A stretch of DNA of 64,000 nt from Pontederia crassipes (lineage: Eukaryota > Streptophyta > Magnoliopsida > Commelinales > Pontederiaceae): assembly GCA_030549335.1 (NCBI GenBank), contig CM060188.1, positions 11,036,001-11,100,000 of the forward strand, read 5' to 3'. The notes beneath the pieces were generated by a model. That model did not search any database. It saw only the letters and a list, made by a program, of their open reading frames with translations, and was not told where the DNA came from. The position numbers and the translations under genes were made by a program. Shown here one piece after another: positions 1-12,463 of the stretch (positions are counted from its first letter, which is position 1; each line of letters opens with the position of its first letter).

Positions 1-322
1 AGTTTGAATATATACTGATTATTCAATGACCTTCCTAAAAAATGAAAGATAAAGTTCATTTTATATGTGGAATCAGTACTTTTTTTGAGGGAAAGAATCA
101 GTAAATTATTGACTGGTTAACTGACTATAATTTTACTTATAAACGGAGCGGCTCCCATCTAAGTCAATGTAACATATCATTGAATCCATATGCAAACCAA
201 GATCAATTTCTCATGTGTGTTCATATTTTCAATCATATCATGAGTACAAATAAAATTTGAATTTGGTTTTGAATCTTAGAAACAAAGTAGTCAGTATTTG
301 CATACTCTTAGATGAATGGTTT

Positions 323-360
<38 letters not shown>

Positions 361-847
361 GAACTCTTTTTTTTAGAAGGAAGAATTTTATGAACATTCT
401 ACTCAAATTTTATTAAATTTTTGCATCAGCAAGTTAAATAAACTATCCAAATTGAAGCCAAATAATCTTGTTTTCCTCAGTGTAAGTGCACTCTTTGGAT
501 GACCATTCCAAAAAATCAACATGGATCATTATAAGTTTTTTCCCCATTAAAAGTTATGCCTATTGATAGTTCCAATAAACACCCCATTGAGCACCAACTC
601 CATGTTTTTTTTCTAAGGTCAAAGGAACCAGGTATCCAAGGCCTTCTTTTGGAGTAGAATGTAAACTTTGTGGCACTACTTCTATTCTTAGAATAAAAAG
701 AGAAGATAGAACACCTAAGCGTGCAAATATAAATTCTAAAGATTTCCAGAAAGAAAGTATGCATTTATTTTTAAGCAGTGCAAATAAGCATGTTATTGCC
801 TTACTAAACTAAATTTCACATAAAAAGAGAAGCAAGGTGAAATTCAC
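1..847. other. Intron 4 of the UBC7-like gene (left part)
   Basis: AT-rich sequence following the GT donor at 847-846 on the minus strand. No remaining E2 exon can be read here, so I treat the stretch as intron running off the window. It contains an AT microsatellite at about 327-354. Confidence 0.6.
327..354. repeat. (AT)n microsatellite
   Basis: About 14 uninterrupted AT units within the presumed UBC7-like intron. Confidence 0.95.
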
Positions 848-2395
848 CGTGTGCACAGGCGTCCAACGTTCACTGGCAAGCTCATAGCCATTTGGATCAT
901 CCCCTGGTGGGTGAAGAATGGATATGCAAACGCGACCATCAGGATAGACTACAAATCAACAAAACGGACTTTGAGAATGTGTGTTACAAAAATAAATTGC
1001 AGAGTAGCAAGATGGTGAGAATAACCTACTAACCATTTGGATGCCACATCTCTGATGTGAATCTGACTGCAGGTGGATTAAGAGGATAGTCTTTTGGAAA
1101 GACCATCATAGCATTGAAAAAACCCCCTTCACTGCAACACAGTTTAGAAGCAACCATTTATGAAGAGTCTAAGTTATAGAGCAAGTTAAAACTATAAAGA
1201 ACAATTGATTGCCGCATCTAGACTAATCTCATACATGATGTAGTAACTGAGAACACATTTTTTAAGAGACAAAACAAAATTGGAGAAATCCAATAGTGAT
1301 GGAGATCATCTTATCTGAAATGGAATACAGATAGAGGCTCCGTGACATTTGGAGGTCATAAGATCATTTGCATGCACAAAGAATAAACAATTATTATTGC
1401 ATAGATGAGTACTTGTATCGTGGAATCAGCAATAATTTCTCAATGAGCTACCACTCTACTCTTGGTAACAGAAAAATAATTGCTCAATGTGGATCAAATC
1501 AAAATCCAAGAATTTTGGGTATCAAACTTTAGGGGCTGTTTGGTTCTTGAAATTCTAGACATTATCCCTCAACAAAACCCCCTAACCAACGAATGGACGA
1601 AAGAGCCCACACATTATACTTATGTAAACAGCACGAACAAATGTTAGAGATTTCAATATTTGATCACAACTCTATTATAACTCAACGAACAAATTATACA
1701 GTGATGGCATCTAATGAGAACAACTGAACAAATAATCCGAGCTGACAATCTAGTCATAAAAAAAGTAGCAGAAAGAAAACAAAGTCTTGTTTCACTTCAT
1801 CAAAGAAAAAAACTCACGGCAGATTAACCCAAGAACCAAACTCCAAAGAATTTAAACAAATGAATGACATAGCAATAAGGTAAAAGATTCAAACTTTATA
1901 CTCTCAAAGAACAAGAGAACATCATAACCCAAGTTATCGGATAAAATAGGGAGTCCGTTATAAAGGACGATATTCCTGGAGAAACTAAACAAAACTAACT
2001 AATATGCGAAGCACAAGTCCTCCTTCACAAGGAAATGGGCATCTTTCGAGGGGAAAAAGAACAGAAAAAACAGCAAGAAAAAAAAAGAAGAGAGAAGAAA
2101 GTATCCAAAGCAGAAGCCGAAGGACCAAACGCTCACTAGAGGGTGTCGGGAGGCCCGATGATGGTGACGCTCCACTCGAAGATATTGCTGTCGTCGGCGA
2201 GGCCCGCGGAGAAGCCGTCCACCGGGTGCCTGCTGAGATCTGCCGCAAGACACGAGAAAGTCAAGAAATTTGTCCGGAAAAAAAAAGAAACCCAAAAAAT
2301 CGCAGTAGAAGAGGAGAATTGGGGGAGGGGATCCGGATGCCTCTGAGCTGCTTCTGCAGGAGAAGACTCGCTTGGCTCGGCGACTGCGAGGCCAT
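848..2395 (-). CDS. UBC7: Ubiquitin-conjugating enzyme E2, UBC7/13/14 (UBE2G) type, 5' part of gene
   Basis: E2 enzyme that carries activated ubiquitin on a cysteine; this subfamily serves ER-associated degradation in other eukaryotes. Four coding exons are visible: 2341-2395, 2137-2239, 1034-1131 and 848-948 (357 nt, 119 codons, phases consistent). The start [18 protein letters not shown] fits the family start. Later exons give [21 protein letters not shown], then a [23 protein letters not shown] segment holding the active-site cysteine (in [10 protein letters not shown]) and the acidic-loop insertion [19 protein letters not shown] that marks UBC7-type E2s. The C-terminal part (usually starting VESI) is not found in 1-847, so it lies off the left edge. 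Intron 1 (2240-2340) has a GC donor and AG acceptor; the others are GT-AG. Family assignment is firm; which of UBC7, 13 or 14 is orthologous is not resolved. Confidence 0.93.
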
Positions 2396-2639
2396 CGATG
2401 CCGCGAGGAACGCAGTGGGACGGTGGCGGAGATCTTTGAGGAGGAGCCCGGAGGGATTTGGAGGTGGAACAATGGCGTTCGGCAAACGCAAAAGAGGAGG
2501 GGTAACGAGAAAGCGAGCGGCTTTTGCGAGGAGGCCCAACGCAAGCAGGGCGTGAGTTCGATGCGTTTCTTTCTTTTTCTTCCTTTTTTGGGGTTTCGTA
2601 GAGGGGGTTATTAAATAGGGAAAAGGAGATTAGGGTGTT

Positions 2640-5600
2640 AACCACGTTTTTGTTGTTTCATTATTAAGTAGGAGTTTTATTTTTAGGAGACGTTTTCAAA
2701 TTTTAATGGAAACTTGGGTAATATTCGTTTTAGAAACAAAAAAAACATGCCATGTATTTGTATATATATATATATATATATAACCTTACATATTATTACA
2801 TTACATAAATTGAAACTTAATTTTATTATTATACTAAATTAGATTCGGACGTCTCAACTCAACACATCCTCTCTCACTATCCATATAAAGTTATTAGCAT
2901 CCGATTAACTTTTGTACATTCAACAAATTAAAATCATTAGATCATGATTAAAATTTAATTTTTATTAAATTTAATCTCAATCATGATTATATATACATAT
3001 AATATATATGGTTTAAGTAATATACAATTGTACAATCAATATGCATTCAATAAATTTAAATAGTTGGATGATGATTAGGTGGTTTAGATTTAAGCTCTTC
3101 TTTTTCAAATATTTCATTTATTTTTTTAATTATTTCACACTTTTTCCTTCCTGTTATTTTTTATATATGCTACTTTTAGTTTGATTATTTTAACGACTAA
3201 TGAGTAGTAGTTATGCATTTTTTAATGCCTTTGCATTAGTTATGTAAACTCGTGACTTTTGATCATGTGAATTTTTTATTTTTTTTATTTTTTAATAATT
3301 TACATCTAATATAAACTTATGAAAAGTAATTACTAATTTTCATCAATGTCTCTAATTCATTATTCTTGATGACATATATTTGCATTGATTAGTTTCATCG
3401 TTAAGTTTGAAAATAGTTCTCACTAATTAGTGATACATTTATATATACGTGGGCTCAAACGAGTTTTTGACCATTCTTTTTTATGGTGTCTTTATTTATT
3501 TATTTTTATTTCGCTTTCTATTGATTATTATTAACCAATATTGGTTAGTGACCATTTGACCCTTGGTGTTCATATAACATTTAATAATTAGTAATCATGA
3601 AAATTGAATAGAACTATTTCCTTTCATAAAATTCATTATTATCTTTTCTTTTTTACTATTTTTTTTGTCATCATTTATTAACGTTTTAATGAGTACTAGG
3701 TAGTGATTATTTGATCATTAGAGTTCATACCATGTGTAGTGGCATTAATAAAATCAATCAACATTTACTACTATATATTTTGGTAACTCGAGAGCCACAC
3801 TCCGTTAATGAAAACAGATAAATAAATGAAATCATGCAAACATTTTCTTCTTAATAATAATTATTTTCATTTAATATGAACTTATGAAGAGTCATGATTG
3901 ATTTTTGGAGTTTAATTTAGCAATTAATTTTGTTTCATTTTTTAAAATTTTATCTTCTTTGTATTGTGCATACAAAATCTTATATTATCTCCTTTCTTTA
4001 TAAACACCAAAAGTCATACTCCGAAAACACCTTCCTTCTTTTTTTCATTTTGATGTGTTATGTCCTTATGTTACATGTATTTCTTTTTAAATGTATATAT
4101 CATTAAGTTCGTTTCATTTAGTCCATCTTGATTATATGAAAGTTTCATCTCATAAAGATCAAGATCATTATTTTTTATTAAATAAAAATCTTGATATGTT
4201 ATCTTTGTTTTCCTTGAAATTACGAAATAGCGTTTTTTTTTTCTTTTCTATATTTCTATGATACATTATTGTGTGGAAATTTCATGTGTCGTCTCAAACG
4301 GTTATTCATTTCAAGTTCAGGAATGATAATTAAAAAATGATTTCATACGAATAAATATTATCATACAAGTCATGCCGTTAGTTTTAGTTTTTTTAACAAA
4401 TTATTAACAGATAAATGATAAAATTATAAATATTAGTACTAATTTATTATGTTTGATTCTTTGGTAAATTGGACCACGATGAGTTACGTTGTCCCGGTTT
4501 GGCCCAATTTTTGGTTGGCCTAATTAATGTCGTCTCCATGGAGTTGGATCATGTCACTCGACCAATTTTTTAAATATTGTTTTAAAGTATGGTAAAAAAG
4601 TTATTATAAATATTCAAAAATTATCCTATAATTGTAATTTTTATTTAATAATGTTTAAATTAGAATCAAATATAAGCTTAACAATAAGTGGTGCCTGTGT
4701 TGATACATCTTTGCTTCCATTGTTTTCTATTTTTTTAGTACTTTTTATTTTATTTCTTAACCATTTTTGTCGGTTTGTGCAATGTGCCATGTCCAATAAA
4801 ATTCTTTTATCCCTCTCCTACAATTTTTTTTTGAAATGTTACTTATTTCATTTGATATTTTACTGAACTTTAAAAATCATTAGAATTTGAAAACTATCAC
4901 TTATTTATGTTAGCAGAAAATGGAAAATTTACTAAACTCTATCACTCGTATAATGAGAAAACAAAACTCAATTATTACTATTAATAGTCTAATATCACGA
5001 GAAGACGAGAAATCATAATATTTTGAAGCTCAATAGAAAAAGAAGTATTTATAATATTGGAAGATGGAAAAAAAATAATGGGTTTAATTCTATAAATAAA
5101 AAAAGTAATGGTTGAGATTAAATTAAATAATTTAATATTAAATTTAATAGAGGTTAAATCTGAACATTATGATCAGACTATTCTAGTTTGTTAGTTGCAT
5201 ATTGTACTTAAAATCATGAATTCAAATATATAAACCACAATCTCAATTTCACCATTACTTTATTTGTTTGTGTCTTGACGTCTCTGCCTACTCATTCGGC
5301 ACATGATTGGAGTCTCCATTCTCAGTTTATTAGTAGGATTGAGTTAGAAGTGTTCACTGAGAATTAGTAGCCTCATGTTCGAATTTTGGAGTCAGTCCTT
5401 GTCAGAAAATTAACCTTCGTTATTTTATTTTTTTGACTTCGGATTAGTTAAGTGCTAATAATTTTGGACACCGAAGATCTTCCGTAGATCCGGGCTGGCA
5501 CGCAAAAAAAAAGGATTTCATTCATTACTCAAGATTGAAAATCATCCCTAATTTTTCCAAATTGGAGATTTTTTTATTTACTTGTAACATATGAACATAT

Positions 5601-6580
5601 TACATGCATACTTCTAAATGTTTTTAGAAGGTGATAGATATGCATAATTGTGCTCGGAAAAATTTTCATTTGAGTGTTACTCGTATTTATTATGATATTT
5701 TTTTTACTTAGTAGGTGTGCTGGAAGATTTTACTTACATTTCTCGTCTAGATCTATATTATTTTATGATCATTAAACTAATAAAGCGTTTCCTAATTGAT
5801 ATATAAATTTGAACGAATTTAACAAGTTTTCTTTCATTTTTGGTTATTTTCTCTATTCAATTCTTCAACTTTATCTTATGAAAATATCCTCAATAAAGCT
5901 CAATGCATTTTATGTACGAGTTCTGTTTTTTAGGAAATGTCTAGGAAAATTTAAGTTATCATTTAGTTATCGACAAACTAATCGATTAGTTGAAAAATTT
6001 TAGTGGATGTTTGTATGAAAAATGTAATAAAAAGTTAATTTGATAGATAAGTTTTAATTAGTGAGCATTTAGTTAAAAAATAAGAATTAAGAATATACTT
6101 TATTATTTCATGAGGTATAAAATTATAGTAAATAAAATATTATATGTATTTATTTATTTGAAATTTATGTAAATCTTAAGTTCCAAATATAAAATATATT
6201 TTTTTATAAAAACAATTGAACATTTAAATTAATAAAATTTTATTATAATAAATATAATATTATACATAAAATTTTGTATTAATTTTATTTCATTAATATA
6301 TAATACAATAAATATAATTAGTATAATGTTTACATCAATTCAGTTAATTAATATAATTTGTTATAATTTTATTACACTATAATACTAAGCAAAACATTTT
6401 AACTAATTAATAAAATATTTTTAAATTATTAGAACTAAATAAGTTATAATTTTTAATTAATAAAATATTTATAATTTAGTTTATAAGATAAATAATAATG
6501 TATAAATAAATAAATTATATATATTGAAAATAATTAACAAAAAAATAAACTGAACTTCTTGCTAAGCAAGAACTTTAAGG
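2640..6580. other. AT-rich intergenic DNA, no gene recognised
   Basis: Extremely AT-rich upstream of the UBC7-like gene. Short open frames at 4651-4866 and 5809-6003 are low complexity and match nothing I know. It holds a (TA)n microsatellite at 2761-2782. Around 5265-5520 lies a less AT-rich block with a GTTCGAA box and a poly-A end that might be a SINE relic. Confidence 0.6.
2761..2782. repeat. (TA)n microsatellite
   Basis: Eleven TA units read directly. Confidence 0.95.
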
Positions 6581-6799
6581 TCGCGCTCGGAAAAAGAACC
6601 AAATTGAAACCACGTTTGGAAAGAGAACCAAATTGAAGTCACGGTTTCATTCTAGTTTGGTTCTCCAAACGTGGCCTCGCAGCCTGGCTCCGAAACCAGA
6701 ATCAGGCCGCATTAAATGACTTGGAACCTAGTGACCCTGGTTTCAAGCCTTCGATTCCACCTTTTTGGTGGAATTGGGCACTATAGCGGAACGATGTTT

Positions 6800-7262
6800 T
6801 TTCCTTTTTTTTGCTTTACGTCATTTTCTAATTTCATTTTTCATTTATTATTTTCTTTCTCTCAGACATTTTTGTTATAAAATAATTTATTTATTATATA
6901 TAAAATATTTATAATAAGGGATTAATATAATATTATTTATTATTTATTATTTTATTAAAAAAATTAATTAATTATAATTAATTTAAAAAAATGATTTTGT
7001 TTATTTGAATACAATATTTTTAAAAACTTTTTTTATTTTATTTTTAATTTTCTGAATAATTAAATTATACTTTTAAATTACAATAATCATTTTAATTCAA
7101 AACCCACAAAAAATTTATTCTTCACATCAACTTTTTTTCATCGCATCAACTTCTTAATTTCTCATCATTACATTTCACTCCATTCAAATACATCTCGAAC
7201 TAATCTATCAATTCAACTATTCACTGAAGACTTAAGAGGAACTTCCATTTTCAAATGCAGCC
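6800..7262. repeat. Dispersed AT-rich repeat, copy A
   Basis: Aligns along its length with 19040-19505, including CATCAACTT...TCTTATTTCTCATCATYA, AATACAWYYCGAACTAATCTRTMAATTCAA and a TTCAAA end. It is probably part of a non-coding transposable element; class not determined. Just upstream, 6600-6690 holds an imperfect hairpin. Confidence 0.7.
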
Positions 7263-7292
7263 TAAAAATGTTTACGTGAAAGTTCTCATCGC

Positions 7293-8030
7293 ATGTTGTG
7301 TTTGGATTGGGGAACTTTAAAGTTCCTGGAACTCAATGATGTTATAGACGAGTTCTCGTGAGCATTTGGCAAAGAAGTTCTTAGCCATTGAAACTTTGGA
7401 CATCCGAACTCATTCTCGAACTTTTTCTTGGTGGCCTACGGTGATGGTCGTCCGATCCAACGTTCGATTTTTTTCTTTCAGTCTCCTCACCCAGTCACAC
7501 ACCATCTCAACTCCAGAGTGCGAGGTGGCATGCGTCTCATTTGTTGAGTTGTGGCAGAGGAGCGTTGGGCGCTGACGATCGCCTCCTTGGCGCAGTGGAC
7601 GCCGGACTGTCATACAATGGCATTGCACGACGAGGGGGGGAGGGGAGGGAGGAGGGAGGGAAGGCGAGATTGGACGAGGAAGGAGCCACAAATGAGGTGG
7701 GGGCAAGCCATGCACATGTCGGAGAAAGTGTCACTTATCTTGGCAGGCGGTTGGGGCGGGGGTGGAAACTATGGGGGACGGCGATGACGAGAAAGAAGAC
7801 GAAGGAAGAGAGGGATGAGGGAGAGAGAAAAGAAGAGATAAAAAAATTGAGAATTTCTTGTCGGTTGTAGAGTTCTCACCATTGGTGAGAAGTTTTTGTC
7901 AAGAATTTGGAAAAAAAATTCGATAAAGGCGTCACGTGACAGAAACTTCAAAAGTTCCCGTCATGAAAGATGATTGCTGCCCTGTTTTGGAATAGCTTGG
8001 ACAAGTTCCATTCAAATAGGCCCTTATTGT
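7293..8030. mobile_element. Possible inverted-repeat element with GC-rich core
   Basis: The left end (TTTGGATTGGGGAACTT, near 7302) resembles the reverse complement of the right end (TATTTGAATGGAACTTG, near 8020). Between them, 7530-7830 is sharply GC-rich compared with its AT-rich surroundings. The open frames in this core are low-complexity (proline or glycine/arginine rich) and look like chance. It may be a non-autonomous DNA transposon with captured sequence; the borders are approximate. Confidence 0.35.
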
Positions 8031-8779
8031 CTTATGAAAACTTTGGCAATATATGTATGGAAAAAAGAACATGTGCCTTATATTTGATGGCAACAAAGAT
8101 TCTTTATTAATGAAATTAAATCTCGTTTCAACATTATTCTTGGAGCTCTGAATTAATAGAGTTAAATTCATCCAGTGAATTTATAAGGGTGCAAGAAAAC
8201 TTCAAACAATTCGAAAAATTTACTCGACCAAAAAAAACTAATTGAAAAAAAAATTAAGGGCTCACATATGATTTAGGATGATTTTTAATAAATTAAAATT
8301 CACCCGTTAAAATTAAGGTTCCACCGAAAAAAAATTGTATGGACCCGTGGAGCTCCTTTTTATTTATATAATTAATTCATATGTTATGAACTCTTTTATT
8401 ATATGTATACTATTTTTTAGTAAAATTTCATACTTTTCTGTCATATTATCGAACTCTAATTTTAAAATTTTAAAATTTTAAAATTTTAGTAGTATATTTT
8501 ATATTTAACATAAAATTAATTTTTAGTTTATTATATATATTAAATATAATTATATAAAATAAGACCCCCCAAAAAACTATCCAAAAAATTGACCCGCTAG
8601 AGGGTGATTTTATTTTCTTAAAATGGTTTTAGGATGGTTTATTTTAATTTTAAAAATTGACCCAAAAGTATATGTTAACTTCTTTTAACCGATCGCTTGA
8701 TCTGACCCGAACTTTCACCCCTGTGAATTTATACGTTTGGAACAAAAATAGGGTTAATTTCTTAAATTTCTTCTAAAGT

Positions 8780-9092
8780 ATAACAATTTTTCGTGTCTGC
8801 TCCTAATATATGAATTTATCGTAGCGTCCCTCTAGACTATGTTTTGGTTTTCGCTTTAGTCCATCCTTGATATTCTTTTAATTTTTTTTCTTTATTAAAT
8901 GACTAAACTACCCTCATTTGACTTAAAATAAATGTCCACTAAGGGGACAATCTCGGGAGGGCAGTTCAATCATTTAATAAATTGAAAATAATGAAAAACT
9001 TATCAGAATATGATGGATGGACTAAAGTGACAATTGTGAGACACTACGATAAATTCATATATTCGAAGCAGACGCGGAAAATGAACATGATA
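8780..9092. mobile_element. Foldback MITE-like element (~310 bp)
   Basis: Left arm from about 8785 (TCTGCTCCTAATATATGAAT, then TTTATCGTAG) matches the reverse complement of the right arm ending about 9085 (GTCTGCTTCGAATATATGAA). The match continues inward through TTTAGTCCATCC and TTTATTAAATGA to a loop near 8930-8960. Arms are about 130-150 bp. No coding capacity. A clean target duplication was not found. Confidence 0.75.
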
Positions 9093-9399
9093 ATATTATA
9101 ATACAACTAGATTAAATGAAATATTATATACATACGAGAAATATTAATGTGACACTATAAAAATTACCACACATTCTGCATCGCAAGATCACACATGAAT
9201 AGAGCCTCACGTGTCTTCCTCCTATGCCTCGTTGCCTTGGCGTTTGCGTCGCACGATATACAATGATGCTATGTTTGCTGCGAACAACCCCGCCCGTGTT
9301 TCTGGCACCCGCCACCACCTTGTTGGGTGATGAGCTCACGACTCCGATCATCTTGGCAGACCACCTAAAGAAGGTCATTGACAGATCCAACGACTCCTT

Positions 9400-9638
9400 T
9401 GATAAGAATCAGAAGATAAAAATGCAAAAATAGAGGATACACGGAGAAGCAAAACTTGGGAGCAAAGCTGCCATTCTATTCTATTCGAACTCAAGCAATC
9501 AACAACTTAGCTCTTACAAGGGTTTTTATAATGTCCAAAAAACACTACAGTAATAACTGCTGATACAGTTACATAATATAAAAAATGAATGTAAGCGATA
9601 ACACTGATAACTTGATGATAACTTTGTATATGATAGCA
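9400..9638 (-). repeat. Copia 3' LTR (239 bp)
   Basis: Begins TGATAAGAAT and ends TGATAGCA on the plus strand, so it has TG...CA termini. The inner end abuts the polypurine tract. About 140 bp at the low-coordinate end match 14088-14237 closely. Confidence 0.88.
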
Positions 9639-9652
9639 CTCCCCCTCAAGTT
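9639..9652 (-). other. Copia polypurine tract
   Basis: On the minus strand this reads AACTTGAGGGGGAG directly before the LTR start TGCTATCA, the usual site for plus-strand priming. Confidence 0.8.
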
Positions 9653-9734
9653 GGGGGTTGAAAGAGATCGAAAAGCCCCAACTTAGAAAGGAGAAAATTG
9701 TGCTGACGTTGACCCAAAGCCTTGGTGAGAAGAT

Positions 9735-10914
9735 CTACCAGTTGATCTTTGGTAGAAATATGATGCAAACAAATAAGACGTTTGAGAGTTTTATCTCAAA
9801 TGAATCATAAAAAATTGGATTATCTACCATTTGAAGAGCAGCAATACTGTCAGAAGAAAGATCAAATGGATGCCACAAAGGGAGCTGTAATTCAGTGAAG
9901 AGGCAATCAAGCGAGACCAGCTCAACGATGACAAGAGCAAGAGAGCGATAATCCGATTCAACAGGGGAACGAGATACCATAGTTTGTTTCTTAGACTTCC
10001 AAGAAATCAAAGAGCTTCCAACTTTGATACAAAAAGTAGACACCGAGCGTCGAGTAAGAATGCAAGATGCTCAATCCGCATCAGCAAAAGCAAAGACAGA
10101 AATATCTGAAGTAGAAGAGAAAAACATGCCTTGTCCAGGAGCATATTTGAGATAACGAACAACTCGTAAGGTTGCCTTGAGATGAGAATCCTTGGGAGCA
10201 TGCATAAATTGGCTGAGATATCTGACGGATGTCTAGAGGAGTTTGAGTTAAGTAGATCAAACGACCAATAAGTCGTTGAAAAATCTCAGCAGAATTAAGG
10301 AGATTATCAACTACAGAAGGAGGGAAGTAAAGATCATAATCAACAGAAGTAAGCTTAAGGTTCTGTTCCATAAGTGTGCTAGCTGGTTTGGTAGCAGACA
10401 GACATGTGTATGATAATAAAGTCAAAGCATATTTTCTTTGGGTCAACAAAATTCCTGATGAAAATCGAAGTACCTCCATTCCAAGGAAAAATTTCACTTC
10501 CCCTAAGTCTTTCATTTTAAATGAAGTTGTAAGGAGCCCTTTGTAGAAGCAATTAAGCTCAAACTATTACTAGCCACAAGAATGTCATCAACATATATTA
10601 AAAGTGCTATGAACACAGCTCCTTGAGATTTTATGAATAAGATATTGGCTTTGTATGAATCCAAAATTCAAGAGAATGTCTGTAAGTTTAATGTTTCAAT
10701 GAGATACTTGCTTAAGGCCATATAGTGATTTTAATAATATGCAAACTTTTCCTTTAGTCTCCTCCTCAGTCCTATATCCTTCTGGAATTTGCATGTATAC
10801 CTCCTTATATAGGTCTCCATTTAAGAATTCATTATTAACATCCCAGTGAAAAAGGGCCCAATTAAGTTGAGCAGCAATTGTAAGAAGTACTCTAACTATT
10901 ACTGATTTTGCCAC
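9735..10914 (-). pseudogene. Copia reverse transcriptase and RNase H remains
   Basis: Reading on the minus strand, 10914-10696 encodes the N-terminal RT segment (FHWDVNNEFLNGDLYKEVYM). The catalytic YVDD motif is preserved at 10584-10595 but in a broken frame. 10515-10081 encodes MKDLGEVKFFLGMEV and the following connection region. 10090-9735 carries an RNase H remnant with ADWA and TRRS motifs. At least three frame breaks separate these pieces. Confidence 0.85.
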
Positions 10915-11021
10915 AAGAGATCTTTAAAATCCACACATTCTTTTTTATTATACTCTTTGGCAACCAAACGAGCTTTAAACCTCTCAATTTCACCACTAGA
11001 AGTGAGTTTGACTTTGAAGAC

Positions 11022-11660
11022 TCATTTGCAGCCTACTGGTTTCTTTCTAGGAGGAAGTTCAACTAATTCCCATGTCCCATTATTTTCCAAGGCCAACAGT
11101 TCATCATTCATAGCATTGACCCACCTTGGATCCTTATTTGCTTGACTAAAAGATCTTGGTTCTTCTATTGTTGATAAAGTAGAAAGAAAAGCTTGATGAT
11201 GAGAGGAACAAACACGATATGAAATGACATTCTGTAAAGGATGATTCACTTTTATGATGTTGGCAGATGTCACCACATAATCCTTGAGCCAAGATGGTGT
11301 CTTAGTATTTCTCTTTGGTCATTGAATCCTTTCAGGTGAAGGAAGAGCAAGAGGTGTAGTAGATGAAACATAATTATCTGAACTATCATTAATTTCTAGA
11401 ATTGAATTCTGAAAGCCAGTGGTGATATCTCCAGAATCAAAAATATTTTGAAAGTCTGAATCATTGTGATTAGAACATTGATTCTGAGAATAAGAAATCT
11501 GCATATTATCATAAACATGGTTTTGAGCCAAAAACTGATTGGAAAAATGAGAAACTTGAACTCGAAGATGAGACGGGTGTTTGATCATATCAGAATAAAA
11601 TAGAAAAATGTTCTCCACAAACTTCACATCCCTAGAAACAAAAACTTTTTCAGTTTCCAA
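11022..11660 (-). pseudogene. Copia integrase C-terminus to RT linker remains
   Basis: 11276-11022 gives the conserved stretch before RT (DPRWVNAMNDELLALENNGTW); the W-x-AM--E-AL--N-TWELV pattern is typical of copia polyproteins. 11660-11319 is the variable linker after integrase. The two are in separate frames. Confidence 0.8.
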
Positions 11661-12463
11661 ATCAAGAATTTTATAACCTTTTTGACCCTGGAATAACCTA
11701 GAAAAACACTTGGTTTGACTATTTTGTCAAACTTATCCAAAGGAATTTTATTGGATGCATAACAAAGACATCCTATAATTTTGAGTTGATTTAAATATGG
11801 TTCTTCATCAAAGAATATTTCAAAAGGAGAAACAAAGCACGTTCAAAGGAAGTCTATTGATAATATGTACTGCTGCTTGAACTAAATCTCTCTAGAATTT
11901 TAAAGGAAGGTTAAACTGAAAATGAAAAACCCTTGCAACTTCAAGAATGTGTATGTGCTTTCTCTCCACCAAGCCATTCTATTAAGGTGTGTAAGTCAGC
12001 TTCTTTGATGGATAATTCTTTTCTTATTGAACAATTCTTTTCACTTGTTATTAAGGTACTCTGAACCATTATTAGTCCTCACAATTTTAACTGTAGTGGC
12101 AAACTAATTTTCTACAAAGTTTAAAAAATGAGTAAGGACATTATAACAATCTGATTTATATTGAATCAAATAAATCTAGGTCAATCGAGTATAGTCATCA
12201 ACAGTTATAACAAAGAAATTGTTATCATTAGATGTTGAAAGTTTAAATGGTCCCCAAGTGTCAATATGGACCAAGTACAAGGACTTATATGTTCTATTTT
12301 CTGATGACTGAAATGAAAATTGTGTTTGACGAGCCATAGGATAGATAGTACAATGGTTGTAATCAAGTTTACTATAACTTTTCACTACAGACAACAACTT
12401 TAATATGTCAAATGGTAAATGACCAAGCCTCTGGTGCGATTTATCTAAATCTGCATTCTCCAT
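11661..12463 (-). pseudogene. Copia integrase remains
   Basis: 12463-12176 encodes the GAG-pre-integrase/zinc-binding part (HQRLGHLPFDIL) and the start of the catalytic core (HIDTWGPFK, VDDYTR, with two acidic residues). The second zinc-binding Cys pair is altered (CTIY). The remainder down to about 11661 is broken by stops. Confidence 0.82.

Noticed and set aside
516..764. 82-codon minus-strand frame in the UBC7-like intron
   Set aside because: Does not resemble the missing E2 C-terminus or any family I know.
1531..1610. MITE with GGGGCTGTTTGGTT end in UBC7-like intron 2
   Set aside because: Only one terminus-like phrase; no convincing second end was found.
2004..2645. Several overlapping frames of 80-183 codons on both strands
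   Set aside because: They overlap the UBC7-like exons and the GC-rich leader. Only the spliced E2 reading has family homology.
7366..7870. Frames of 69-109 codons in the GC-rich island
   Set aside because: Low-complexity composition on both strands, no recognisable domain and no gene context.
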